This document shows, piece after piece, positions 1-10,700 of a DNA stretch of 64,000 bases. The notes under the pieces were generated by a model that was not told the DNA's origin, searched no databases, and saw nothing but the letters and a program-made list of their open reading frames with translations. Source of the DNA: Larix kaempferi (Eukaryota > Streptophyta > Pinopsida > Pinales > Pinaceae); contig BSBM01000779.1 of assembly GCA_027924585.1 (NCBI GenBank), positions 14,411,001 to 14,475,000 of the forward strand, in the 5' to 3' direction. The translations under genes and the position numbers were made by a program. Every line of letters starts with the position of its first letter. Position 1 is the first letter of the stretch.

Positions 1-121
1 GGACATGCATAATGTAAATTAAGACATCATGTAAATACGAATTTTAATGAAATACCCACAACTAGCTATGCAATGCAACAAAGAGATGGGGGCATGATTC
101 TACAAAGAATAGGGAGGGAAA

Positions 122-592
122 CTATTCAAACCCTTGAGCCAATGGTGATAAGCCAAATGTCAATGAATGAACCCCAACTACCCATTCTGACTTATGGACC
201 CAATCATTTAATTCTTCCAGGAGTTGGTTGAGGTAGTTAATGCCTTGGGAATGAAGAGGTATGGAAGCCAATTTTGTGCATGGGAAAGCCATCAACCTAA
301 AAAAACATAATTTTTCTTCTGGGGAAAGAAAACACCCACGAAATTGTGCCCAAAGCCATTCTTCACCCATTTGTCTTTCCTCTCTCATGAAGTCTGAGCT
401 AGCTGGGTCTTTCTCCTTCATGTTTTCTACCATTTTCCTGTATTTTCCATGGCTGGGAACTCGTTTTTGTATTGCATAGTGGCTGGGAAGAAGAGAGTCA
501 CAATTTTGGGGTTTATGGAGGTCGTTTCTATCCCTTGAATGCCCATAAACGTTTTCTAAAAATGAATTGCTCTCCCAGGGTTGATTCCCCAT
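122..592 (-). CDS. Orphan ORF, 156 aa, unknown
   Basis: This is an uninterrupted 156-codon frame in AT-rich DNA where most frames close quickly. The composition is protein-like and non-repetitive: a charged N-terminal half rich in Lys, Arg and Glu, then a Trp/Phe-rich stretch around residues 78-100, and a C-terminal half with Leu/Asn-rich helical character. I see no signal peptide, membrane segment or known motif. No retroelement landmark lies beside it. It could be one exon or a remnant of a host gene, or a chance frame. I do not recognise the family. Confidence 0.2.
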   Translation of the reverse strand: MGNQPWESNSFLENVYGHSRDRNDLHKPQNCDSLLPSHYAIQKRVPSHGKYRKMVENMKEKDPASSDFMREERQMGEEWLWAQFRGCFLSPEEKLCFFRLMAFPCTKLASIPLHSQGINYLNQLLEELNDWVHKSEWVVGVHSLTFGLSPLAQGFE

Positions 593-2307
593 CTACCAGT
601 TCGTTTTGGGTTACCCACGTTTTTTCTTCATGCCCAGCACTTGTGATTTTGTTGTTATGAGCATCTCTGTTTTGGTTTGAACTGTGAGCAAGAAATTAGG
701 AGTGGAAGTGGACCTGAATTGGCTTGATAAACCTAGTGAGGGAGGTAACCTCTCAAGAAGATCAAGAGGGATGGCTACTCTTCTATGCACACCTTGAACA
801 ATACTAGATTGGAAGGTATGGATTGAGGGACTATGTGGTAGTGAAGGGAATACTTCCTTGTATTGGGTGTGTAGGTAATGTGGGTACCAAGCTAGATAGA
901 TCTAGTAGAGGTATTCATAGCTTTGTGGATGAGCCACTAGCTTAGCAATTCATTTCCTTCCATTGCCTTAGTAGCCTGATAAACCCCAACTGTAGATTGG
1001 CTTGGATGATTGTGGTGTATCTTTGGGCTATGTGTGAGTCTGCTATTCCCTTTCTCCTTGTAGATATCATGCCCATCTCAGGGGTGGAAGTTGTGCTGTG
1101 AGATCGACAAGCACAATTGGCTTATGGTTGGGTGGAACGTTGCAGTTGCATAGCTAGTTTCTCAGGACTACTTTGTTATAAGATAAGTACTCTCTTGTGT
1201 TAATTCTGTATTGTCTTCAATTGATGAATGGCATGAATATGTTGAATGTATGCTAGATGTGTAATTGAGTTTAATTCCACTGTGTTTTCTTTATATATAT
1301 ATATACATCTGCATATGTCCATTTTCATCTTATTGGGAATTATGTTAATAATCATGGGGCTAGATGCCCTAGCTTTAGTCTAACATTCTCTCCATCGCAC
1401 TGCCATGATGGAGGGGACGTTACACCGAAAACTGTTGGCGAAAACAGCCCCAAATTTTTTTCTCGAGGGCGTTGCCCCCGAACCCCAAGGTTGAGGAATG
1501 AGTGTACAGTCCTTTGAGGTGCATGGCTGAGACAATATCATCTATGAGACTAGAAGATCTAGCTCCACAACCAATAGACACATGGTCTCCCTTAGACTAA
1601 TCTGGGATCACGCCTGTATGGGATGTGTGGCCCACTGCCAGACACCCATCGTGGGGGAATTTTTTTATGGACATATCATGGGAGAAATTTGGAGTCCACC
1701 AATGGAATATACTTGAAAATTTTAGGTATGGATAATGAGTGACTTGCGTGGCCTTTATTTTTTTGAGAGATAGTTATTCATTTTAGGGAAAGAAATGTAT
1801 GCTCATAATCTACACACACTACACTTGTGCATGTACTATATTTTGAGGTATTTTAGACATGAGAAGTATTTTTTATTCTTTTTCAAACTTACAATATGTT
1901 CATAAAATGGTGCCTTATCAACACATGTTGGTGACCTTCAATTTTCTTTTTAGTGTGACTCTTTTCTGAAAAAAAACTAAAAGTACCCTTTTGAAGAGGA
2001 GATGGAAAGGAAGATATCTGTGAAAATTTAAATTTTTTGGTGTTGTCTTTGTTATGATATTGAATTTTCATTTCAAGTGATTTTAGAACAATAACATTCT
2101 TAAGGGATAAGGTTTAGAAAAAAACTACTAATAAATAGAAATTCAAAATGAAATGAGACAATTCTTATATCATTGGAAACTGGATTCAGAGATGAATCCA
2201 TTGGTACCAAGTTCGATAAATAATCTTTAATATTTGCATGGGTTTGGCCTTGTTGAATTTGTAGGTTCCAAAAAGATGCAGTAGGTTTTCGTAGGTTAGG
2301 TTGACCA
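593..2307. other. No gene seen
   Basis: AT-rich sequence without a supportable gene. It holds a short (TA)n tract near 1293-1308. Near 1425-1490 there is a GC-rich segment with paired GGGCGTTGCCCCCGAACCCC-like blocks, a texture often found at the ends of plant LTRs. No LTR partner was found, so no element is called. Confidence 0.4.
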
Positions 2308-2476
2308 CAAACTCTTGGCCGAGAAAATATCTTCCAAACTCTTGATTGAGATTATAGTTCAAACTCTCTACCGAGAGTTTTTTTTAAATACTATGCTATG
2401 ATTGGTTCAAACTCTCGGCCTGGAGTTTTTTAAACTCTCGTCATAGAGTTTTTAAACTCTCATCCTAGAGTTTGAA
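2308..2476. repeat. Short palindromic repeats of AAACTCTCGGC/GAGAGTTT type
   Basis: About six diverged copies of a half-site reading AAACTCTCGGCC, or its complement ending GAGAGTTT, lie in 170 bp. Several pair to make short hairpins separated by T-rich spacers. The copies differ in the centre (cggccgag, taccgag, cggcctgg, cgtcatag, catcctag). The array is too short and irregular to be a satellite. Function is unknown. Confidence 0.5.
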
Positions 2477-4915
2477 GTTGAATTTTTTTGCATTTTTATT
2501 CATGCACACTATTTTTCTTTTCCAATCCATTCTCAAAAAACTATTACCCAACTTTGCATTTTCACCCATAAGGAGAAATCAAGAGTAATATTATGTTGCA
2601 ATATTCAATTTCAAGGAATCATCTTTCATACTCATTTTCATCATCAATTGGCATTCCAAACTCATTTAACTTCTTCCTCAAGAAGCAAGGCTTTTCCCTT
2701 CATCATTCCAAGTTAGTTAACAAGAAATTTGATAGAGATCAAGGACCCTCCCAAGGGGAGTGTTATCTACCATTTACAAGAAACATTCAAGTCATATCTT
2801 CTAAGTAGTCATTATATGGTTTTATTTCTTCAATACCCTTAGCATTGTTTACTATACTTACTAACCACTCATTTAACTTATTTACTTGCCTACAATCTAC
2901 AAGGGCCATTTTTCTCACAAGAGGATTGATGCCTCCACTTTCTGTTTTTTTTCATGTCTTTAGGTTGTTGTTTTGTGTATTAATTGATTTGGGGCTCTTG
3001 CGAGATCATTAACTTGTTGTCTATACTATTGAACAATGGATTTTTCATGTTGGACACCAAGTTTTCCTCATTTTCTAGGCCATGCAGATCCTATACTATA
3101 TTCCACATGAAATAGTGTGGCTTTTTCTTTGACAGTTGCATTGTCATGCAAATTTTCTTTATTTACACCCACATGGATATTCCACACAGGGATTGTAACC
3201 TCTACTAGCATACATCATCATGTCGGTTATAAGTGAAATTTATCGCACTAATTTTCCATGTGATTGGTTAACTCAAAATGCACAATGCAGCGTGATTGAG
3301 AGTCCAATGACCCATGTGGTTGATCCAATTTTTTTTTTTTTAGCTTTCTTTGGTTCACAAATGCAATCCACGTGGATATTCACATTACTCAAAGAATTGA
3401 AATCAACCACAAATACCTTTTACTTATTTAGGCATTCAAATCACTTAGTTTAAATAAAAAGGAAATATATTCTTTTGAAACTTCATTTTTCCTAGGAATT
3501 GAGATTGGAGATCCCCAATAACCTCCTAGCTCACACTAGAATATATTATCACAATCTTCATTTCTTTTTACAAGAAATTATTATTCCATGCATATGAGTT
3601 AACTTGCAATAGTTTACAAACTAGCTACTTGCATATTTCTTTCTTTTTAAAGCAACTTAGATCAAATCCACTCTTCACACAAATAAAGGACCTAAAAACC
3701 CTTGGAAACCTAGTATCTTATTTTCCCTACACCCATAAAGTGATATTGGAAAATTATAAAAGACCACAAGAGAGAAATAACTCATTTTTTCACTTTGCTT
3801 GTGTTTAGTGTTCTTTTGCAAAACAATTTCGCTTTAAAGAAATCATTTAAGAAGGAGTAATGAACCGCATATGTTCATGTCTCCTTGCTTCACGTACTTA
3901 TAAGTTATTTGAAAAAAATACTTCAAGAATTTTAAATCACACATGTGTTTGTTCACTTCAAACACACACTTAGGGACCTAAAGACTCTTCTCATTCAAGT
4001 ATGCTCTTCATATTGCACCCATAAATAGATCTTGATTAATCAGAAACATTAAGAGGTTTGAAATACATCCCTTACCACACCTAAACCAAATTCGACCCAT
4101 CAAAATCAAATCATAGCTTGAACCAATATAAATTCCTCTATTAAGAGGTCACAAAGCAATTTATAGTTTAATTTAGGATTGTTGGTCTAGGCATCCAAAC
4201 ACTGCCCCTCAATCTTTTTCATGAGAAAAACTAGAGGTTGTTCACTTTTAGGGGACTTTTAAAATCATGCTATAGCAAGTGTGATCAAACCCATATAAGA
4301 AGGAATAGTTCCCAAGGACATTAAAGTTTATGTCAAGTTGTTTTTGTTCATCATAATGAGCCACCTAGCTCTTTGTGGATGTGACACTTGATCGTTTGAG
4401 GCCAAACCCCTTATCCACACTTGGCGTGGGTATCTTAGTGTCCAAAAACTAGGATTTTCATCATGTGTCATTTGTGGGATGCATATGCACCTGAGTCGTA
4501 TTGTCTTGGCTATTGGAAATGTTGTGAGTCTTTTAAGAGCATATCCCCAATATCCCTCATGATAACTAACTCATTCATACCTTCACTAGCCATCTTTGGT
4601 GGGTTCATAATGTTTGAAATGTTATATTCTTTGCATGTAATTCGAAGGTCGAAGTCAATAGTCAACTAGTCCACAAATCTATTAGAACTAAAGTCAACAG
4701 ATGGTGGAATTCTAGTTGACTAACCATCTAGCATTGAATTTCAAAAATAGTGGTAGTATAGTCGAATGGGTGACTAGAATAGTTGACTAGTTGACGGGAA
4801 GTCATTGAGCATAAAGAGGGAAGGAATTTGATGAACACTTGGATGATGAGAGGATTGACATGAGGTCGACTAAGGTTGACTAGGTCAATTCGAATGTAAC
4901 ATAATAACTGAAAGT
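2477..4915. other. No gene seen; TTGAC-motif cluster at its right end
   Basis: AT-rich DNA with only short chance ORFs. Between about 4650 and 4890 the pentamer TTGAC or its complement GTCAA occurs about nine times, often as GTTGACTAG. It lies directly upstream of the solo LTR. TTGAC is the core of the W-box bound by WRKY factors. Confidence 0.4.
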
Positions 4916-5258
4916 TGTTAGAAATTTATGGATCACCATTAATGGAGCAGTTAGTTGTAACTAATTCGGTTGTCATGAATTACAATATTGCATCTATAAA
5001 TATAATGTAATGTGAAAGGATAAGTAGCATTTGTAAGAGAAATTGTATTTGTTGAGAAGTAAAGTGTAGTGTATTCATTCTTGAGTTGTTGCGATCTAAT
5101 AAATCATTGTTTTAAACACTAGTTAAGAGTGTTTTTAATAGATGAGCAGTAAAGCTCATTTGTTTCCTAGTTTTTCCCTATAAAGGGTTTTCCAGGATAA
5201 ATTTGTGTGTATTGTGTGACTATGTTTTTTCCATTTTTCAATTTTATTATATCTAACA
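4916..5258 (+). repeat. Solo LTR, Copia-like
   Basis: The segment begins TGTTAGA and ends TCTAACA, a perfect 7-bp terminal inverted repeat with TG...CA ends. A TATA box (CTATAAATATA) lies at 4993-5003. A T-rich 3' part around 5100-5225 (TTTTCCCTATAAAGGGTTTTCC followed by TTTGTGTGTATTGTGTG) matches the usual look of Copia U5 regions. No tRNA-iMet primer site follows, so this is a solo or truncated LTR. The 5-bp flanks (AAAGT and CTACT) do not match, so either the target duplication has decayed or the left edge is misplaced. Confidence 0.5.
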
Positions 5259-5339
5259 CTACTAAATGTGAACAAATTTACGATGATTTCACAATGAAAT
5301 TTCATCACAAAATAGTTGCATGTTTGACTTAAACATGAT

Positions 5340-5810
5340 TTGTTTTCATCAAATGGACTCTGTAGTTCTTCCATTGGGCGCTTCCTTTCATCGTTCTTCC
5401 AACAGGAAGGAATTTCCATGTGGCATGTTACATTCACCTTAATGTTTGTTTCTCTTCCGACGTATTTTTTCAATCATGCAATGGAATGGACATCGCTATT
5501 ACAACAACAGGAGGCCAAGTGGCATGTTAGAGTAGCCCCAATGTGCATTGCTCTTATGAAATTGTCTTTTTCTCTTTTCATGAAATTGATGTTGCTCACA
5601 CGATGAGAGGAGTCCATGTGGTGGGTATAGTGCTGTCACTATGCCTCACTCTTATGATGGAATTTTTCAATCATGTAACCAAATGGAGGTTACTCTTACA
5701 ATGACATGATGCAATGTGGCGGTTTACAGTGGCACCATTATGCATTTATGTTTTGACGAAGTTTATCGATCTTTAGACAAAATTGATGTTGCTCTTTTAA
5801 CAAAGTGTAA
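5340..5810. repeat. Degenerate ~99-bp tandem repeat, about four units
   Basis: A recurring block (GTGGCATGTTA-like, then an 'atgtgcattgctcttatga' block and a 'ttgatgttgctcttac' block) starts at 5420, 5519, 5618 and 5716, giving periods of 99, 99 and 98 bp. The units are heavily diverged, which suggests an old array. No coding potential persists across units. Confidence 0.55.
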
Positions 5811-6949
5811 TATACCAACTGATGTTTTGTTGTCTTATTTAGTTCTCTGATGTAGTTTCTTGCTTTTCTGAGGCCTTGTAACTCAATACTATAGTAAAAT
5901 GTGAATGCATGTATTGTACTAAGGCTGCATGATCATGCATGCAATTGCATGGATTTGCCAAAACCCTAAATAACCCCTATATTTTCAAATATGCTATAAA
6001 ATAGGGATATAAAGGATGCATGTGTGTACCAATAGCTCGAGTAGTGGATGTATATCAATAATACATAAGCATGCAAGATATATGCCAAGGATCAGTCATG
6101 GTGTGAGATGATCTGTCTCCAAGAATGCACCCTTGTGGTAAATGCGCCCTCTTCAGATTAAGAAGTGGATAATAACTGCTCCAATGATGCGAGAATGTTC
6201 CCAGAAGATGGTACTAAGGTTATATTACCCCTCTGATCAATATGGACTAAGCATGAAGACCATGCATGAAGTCTGAGACCTAATACGAACTGCCTCCCCA
6301 AGGAAATTCTCCCATGCAGGAGAAGGTGCCCTCTGAATAGTGAGGATGATTATAACTTGCTTTTGGATCCAAAAGGGGAGCCCTTCTTCAAGGATTAGGG
6401 TAATAGTGGTGCTCTCGGAAGAATGAATCCATCATGCAGATGAAAGGATCCCTGTAGAATGAGATATGAAGATGTATCACTTGTGAAATTCGCCCATGCA
6501 AGGATGGCGAGTTCCCTTGATCCTGTAGGTGGCTTGAACCCTGCAGAATAATAAAGAACGATACCTGATGATAGTAGTAATGTTGAATCTGGATGATCCA
6601 ACCCTGATAGTGACTAGGGAAGATAGATTTTGCCGTCAAAATACACTGAATGGTTGAGTGGTGTTCCTTCAACCCTAAAATGGCTCACTAAGCTCTCCAA
6701 GTCGACTTATCAAATTAATAATCAAATAAGGAGGCCTTACTCACTCACTTTACCTTTCTTTTATAACTTTCACATGGCCTGACCTAACTTTTGCATGACT
6801 AGGTCGCTTTCTCTTCTAATTTCCAGTTGACCTGCATGTAGTGCTTTTTGTGTGTATGGAAGCTCAATAAAGGTGTTTCAATGCATGCAACATGAAATAT
6901 GTCCCGCATGCCATGCATGCAGGTATCGCTAATTTACCTACTGATGATC
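5811..6949 (-). mobile_element. Chromovirus 3' LTR, distal part (outer edge unresolved)
   Basis: This is the continuation, across the LINE insertion, of the sequence that follows the chromodomain of the minus-strand gypsy element. The LTR should begin at 13566 on the minus strand (TGTCCTC after a purine-rich tract) and run through 13441, then resume here. The matching outer end with TG...CA symmetry could not be fixed, so the left coordinate is an upper bound. No 5' LTR copy was found in the window to align with it. Confidence 0.4.
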
Positions 6950-6963
6950 TAATAACCATGATT
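6950..6963. repeat. LINE target-site duplication, left copy
   Basis: The 14-mer TAATAACCATGATT is repeated exactly at 13427-13440. It abuts the T-run that is the LINE poly(A) tail read on the minus strand. Confidence 0.9.
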
Positions 6964-7176
6964 TTTTTTTGACAAGAACATTATGGTATTATATTAGAAC
7001 CGGTATTTAAGCAACCGAAAGCAATTACATAGTAGATCTAGCATCAATACACCTCATTTTAGCAGAACAGCGATCTCATAGATTCGCCCAAAATATGGCC
7101 GGGCTCCCTACTCCCATATGCCAGAGTTATTTAGCTATTACAGGGAAGAGAGGCGTATTATGCAGCAGGGGTAGCC

Positions 7177-7497
7177 TCATTTTTCCATCTTATCTTTCAT
7201 GGCTGAAACTTGAGCTTCCAATGCTGCTATGCGATGTCCAAAATTTCCTTGGGTATTCGCCACATCCTTGAATCCTGTGCGCGTCTCATCTTTGAACTCT
7301 TCCATTTGTTCAGTAAAATCGGTCTTCAGTTGCATTATGTCTCGATTCAGGATGTCCCATGTCTGCTCCCCAGCCTTGGAGAGCGCCTCAATCTTGGCCT
7401 TCTGGCTGTCATATTTCCCCCGCAGACGCCCGAGAGCTTCTTCCAATGCACTAATACGTTCATCAACAGTGAGGCCGGAGCTGGAGGAGCTAGCCAT
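7177..7497 (-). CDS. LINE third ORF: small coiled-coil protein
   Basis: The frame is open from 7887, overlapping the end of ORF2 in another frame. The likely start is the ATG at 7497-7495, which gives 106 residues beginning MASSSSSGLTVDERISALEE. Heptad-like Leu/Ala spacing over residues 10-45 and again near 75-105 predicts coiled coils. The protein is highly charged and lacks Cys and His clusters. A separate ORF here is not a standard part of plant L1 elements. The N-terminal style resembles the starts of some gypsy Gag proteins, so it may be a fragment picked up by template switching, or simply untranslated 3' UTR. No homologue is recognised with certainty. Confidence 0.45.
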   Translation of the reverse strand: MASSSSSGLTVDERISALEEALGRLRGKYDSQKAKIEALSKAGEQTWDILNRDIMQLKTDFTEQMEEFKDETRTGFKDVANTQGNFGHRIAALEAQVSAMKDKMEK

Positions 7498-7774
7498 CTC
7501 AGTCAGGGGCGCGCGAGGAACCACGAAATGAGCAGGATCTGAAGAAAGCGTCCTCTGCAATTCTATAGCCGATAGCTTTACCAGCGTTCTCTGATGGCAG
7601 AGTGGAGTGAGATCTAGAACAGGGAGGGGTTCATTTAAGGGCGAGCAGGGAGACTCCCGAGGGCGCGAGGACCGGTTCCTGAGCTGGAGTTCAGGGAATC
7701 TCTGCAACTTCATGAAAAACGTGGTTTTGGGAAGCCCATTAGCACTCTGCGAGAAGATACAGGATCTTCTTCTG

Positions 7775-10700
7775 CTAGGGAATGTCACATCGCTGACACA
7801 TCCCATTGATATTGAGATTTCCATGATCCATTTCGACCCCATTGTTAGCTTCCGTGTCTGCATGACTGTTAAGCGCACGAAGGACATGAAAATATCTTAT
7901 TTTATGGAAACTTTTGCTTGCCTGGATAATTTTTTGAAAAATATGGCGGAGGTGGACATTCGGAGGAGCCTTCTTGGTTTGGAGGGCCTTGATAAGGATC
8001 CTGGAGTCGCCCAAGACTGTTAGCTGACGAATTCCGTGATTACGAGCAATTTGTAAACCTTGCCAGAGACTGCAGAATTCAGCAATGTTATTAGTTCCGA
8101 TTCCAAGTCCCCAGGAGTAATTTATGCTGATGATCCCTCTTTCTGACTTGATAATACCTCCGGCACCGGAGGGACCTGGGTTTCCTTTTGAAGCCCCATC
8201 GAAAAACAGACATGGTTCATTCAGGGATGCTACCCAGCGATTGAAGTCTGCTTCCTCCATCCTGATTTCCCAAGTCTCTGAATGTGGGACTCCGTTGGAG
8301 GGTTGGGAAGGCAGCTTGGTAGTTAGCTTGTTTAACCAGATGAGCTCCTCATGCAGAAGAGGGGAGTCATTGTTTAAGGAATGGCAGTCCATGACTTCTC
8401 CAAGGATTGCCCTAGCCTTTACTGCTGTTCTCCAGGGAGGGGCTTCTTTGCTTCGGAAGATTCTGTTGTTCCTTTCAATCCACAGATTCCAACATATGGC
8501 TTTTGGAATCCAACCCCAAGTAGATTGAAGCAGGGCCTTGTTGCTTAGATTGAAGGGAGACAGAGAGTTCCAGGTGAGGAAGAGGAGCTGAACAGAGAGG
8601 GGCAGGTTAAGGGCGATGTTAAGGCTCATGGCATGGGTCCAAGTCTCTTTAGCATAGGGACAATCCAACATTATGTGGTCCATAGTTTCATCACTATTTT
8701 TGTAGAGGGGACATCGAGTTGGGCCAGCCATTCCTTTTCTTCTGAGATTATCACCGGTGAGAATACTCTTATGGGCTAAGGACCAGCAGAAGATGTCAAT
8801 CTTCGGGATAAAGGGTTTGGCCCAAATAAAGGTCCAACCAGCAGGATTAGGGGCGGCATAGGGGATGGTCTGGAGTTCCTTGTATCCTTCCGCAGCAGAG
8901 TACACCCCTGAGGTTCCCCATCCCCTCCTATCTTTGGATCCCAGCTTGGAAGGGGATTTACCTTGGAGGAGGTCCAGAAGAGCAGTTGCTTCATCTTTGA
9001 GGTCAGGAGGAACATGGCCTAAGTCCCAGCCATTCCAGATTTCATTCTCCCAAACTGAGATGTCCTTTAAAGTATTGGAACCTTTTCCAATAAGCCAATT
9101 TTTTATATTGCTAATATGCGAATTAGAGCCTAGAGGGGGGCTCTCCAGAATGGAATCGTCCCAGAGATTGATAGAGCTGCCATTTCCAGGGATCCAATAC
9201 AGTTTATTCTGGAAAGATGGTAAGGCTTTGATGCATAACTTATGGATAGGCGAGCCCTTTCTAGGAGGGGGTTGCTGGTCCAGACATCTCTTCCTTGGTC
9301 CAGGGAAGTATTTCCTACGGAGGGCTTCTTTGCTCCAGCTGGATTTTCCAGAGATCATGTGCCAGAGTAGCTTGGCTCCAAGAGCTAGGTTTTGAGTTGT
9401 TAAACTTCTGATCTGAAGGCCACCTTCTTTCCGAGGTTTTTTGATCTTTTCCCAGCTGACAAGATGAAGTTTATTCTCATTCCCTTTCCCTCCTTCCCAT
9501 ATGAATTTCCTTAACAACCCTTCAATCTTGTTGACTGCCGAACAGGGAGCAAGCAGAATAGAAGATTGATATATGGGCATGCTATTGAGGACTGATTTGA
9601 TGAGAATAGTTTTACCTGCAAGGTTGAGCCAGCTGGCCCCCCATTTTTGGATTTTGCTTTTGATTTTGTCCACAATAGGATCCCAATCTGCTGAAGTGAT
9701 TTTACTTTTGCAAATGGGGATTCCGAGATAAATGAAGTTATTCCAGTCTTTGGTTGAATTCATTCCCAGAGTTCTGCTGATGTCCCTTAGTTCCCTGGTA
9801 GTACAGTTCCAGCTGAAGATTTTGCTTTTGTGGAGATTTATTTTGCTCCCCGAGACTGTTTTGTACACTTCCAGTTCTCTTTTGAATTGCTCCGAGGAAT
9901 GGACAGAGGCCCCTCCCAGAAGAAGGGTGTCATCAGCGAATTGGGCATGATTTATGTCCCTAACATTGTTTACAATTCTGAGCCCAGGGAGCACATGAAT
10001 GTCTTGACTGAAGTTAAGCTGAAAGCTTAGGACCGAAGCCTGGATGGCATATAGAAGGGGAGAGAGTGGGCATCCTTGTCTTAATCCTCTGGAGGCTTTA
10101 AAGAAGCGAGTTGGTCTTCCATTTACCAGCGGGGCTATCCAAGGGTCCCCCACACATCCTTTGATCCAGCTAATGAAGTTGGTAGAGAAACCAAATTTAG
10201 CCATGACAGCAAATAGGAAATCATGCCTGACTCGGTCAAAGGCGTTAGCTAAGTCGAGCTTGATGACCATGCCTTTCTCTTTTCGCTGGTTGCTTGAGTG
10301 GATAGCTTCTTGAACGAGGATGATGTTATCCAATATTTTCCTGCCTTTGATGAAACCACCTTGGTTCTCCGGGATGATCTGAGGGAGCAATTTTTTCAGT
10401 CTGGTGGCGATAATCTTTGTAATGAGTTTGTAGCCCGTATTACAGAGGGAGATGGGCCTGAATCTGTCGAAGGCATTGGCTCCTTTTTCTTTAGGGATCA
10501 GGGCCAGAAAGGAGGAATTCGTGCTGCCTCCAAGTTTGTTGGTGTTCTGGGAGTGCCTAACCATTTTGAGAAGATCATACTTGATGATTGTCCAACAGCA
10601 GGTGAAAAATCTTGTTGTAAAGCCATCTGGTCCTGGCGCGCTGTCAGGTTTCATAGCAGCAAGGGCAGATTTAATTTCATCCATGGTGATAGGCGCTGAA

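Noticed and set aside
1420-1495. LTR end near 1490
   Set aside because: The GC-rich texture is suggestive but no partner LTR, primer site or target duplication was found.
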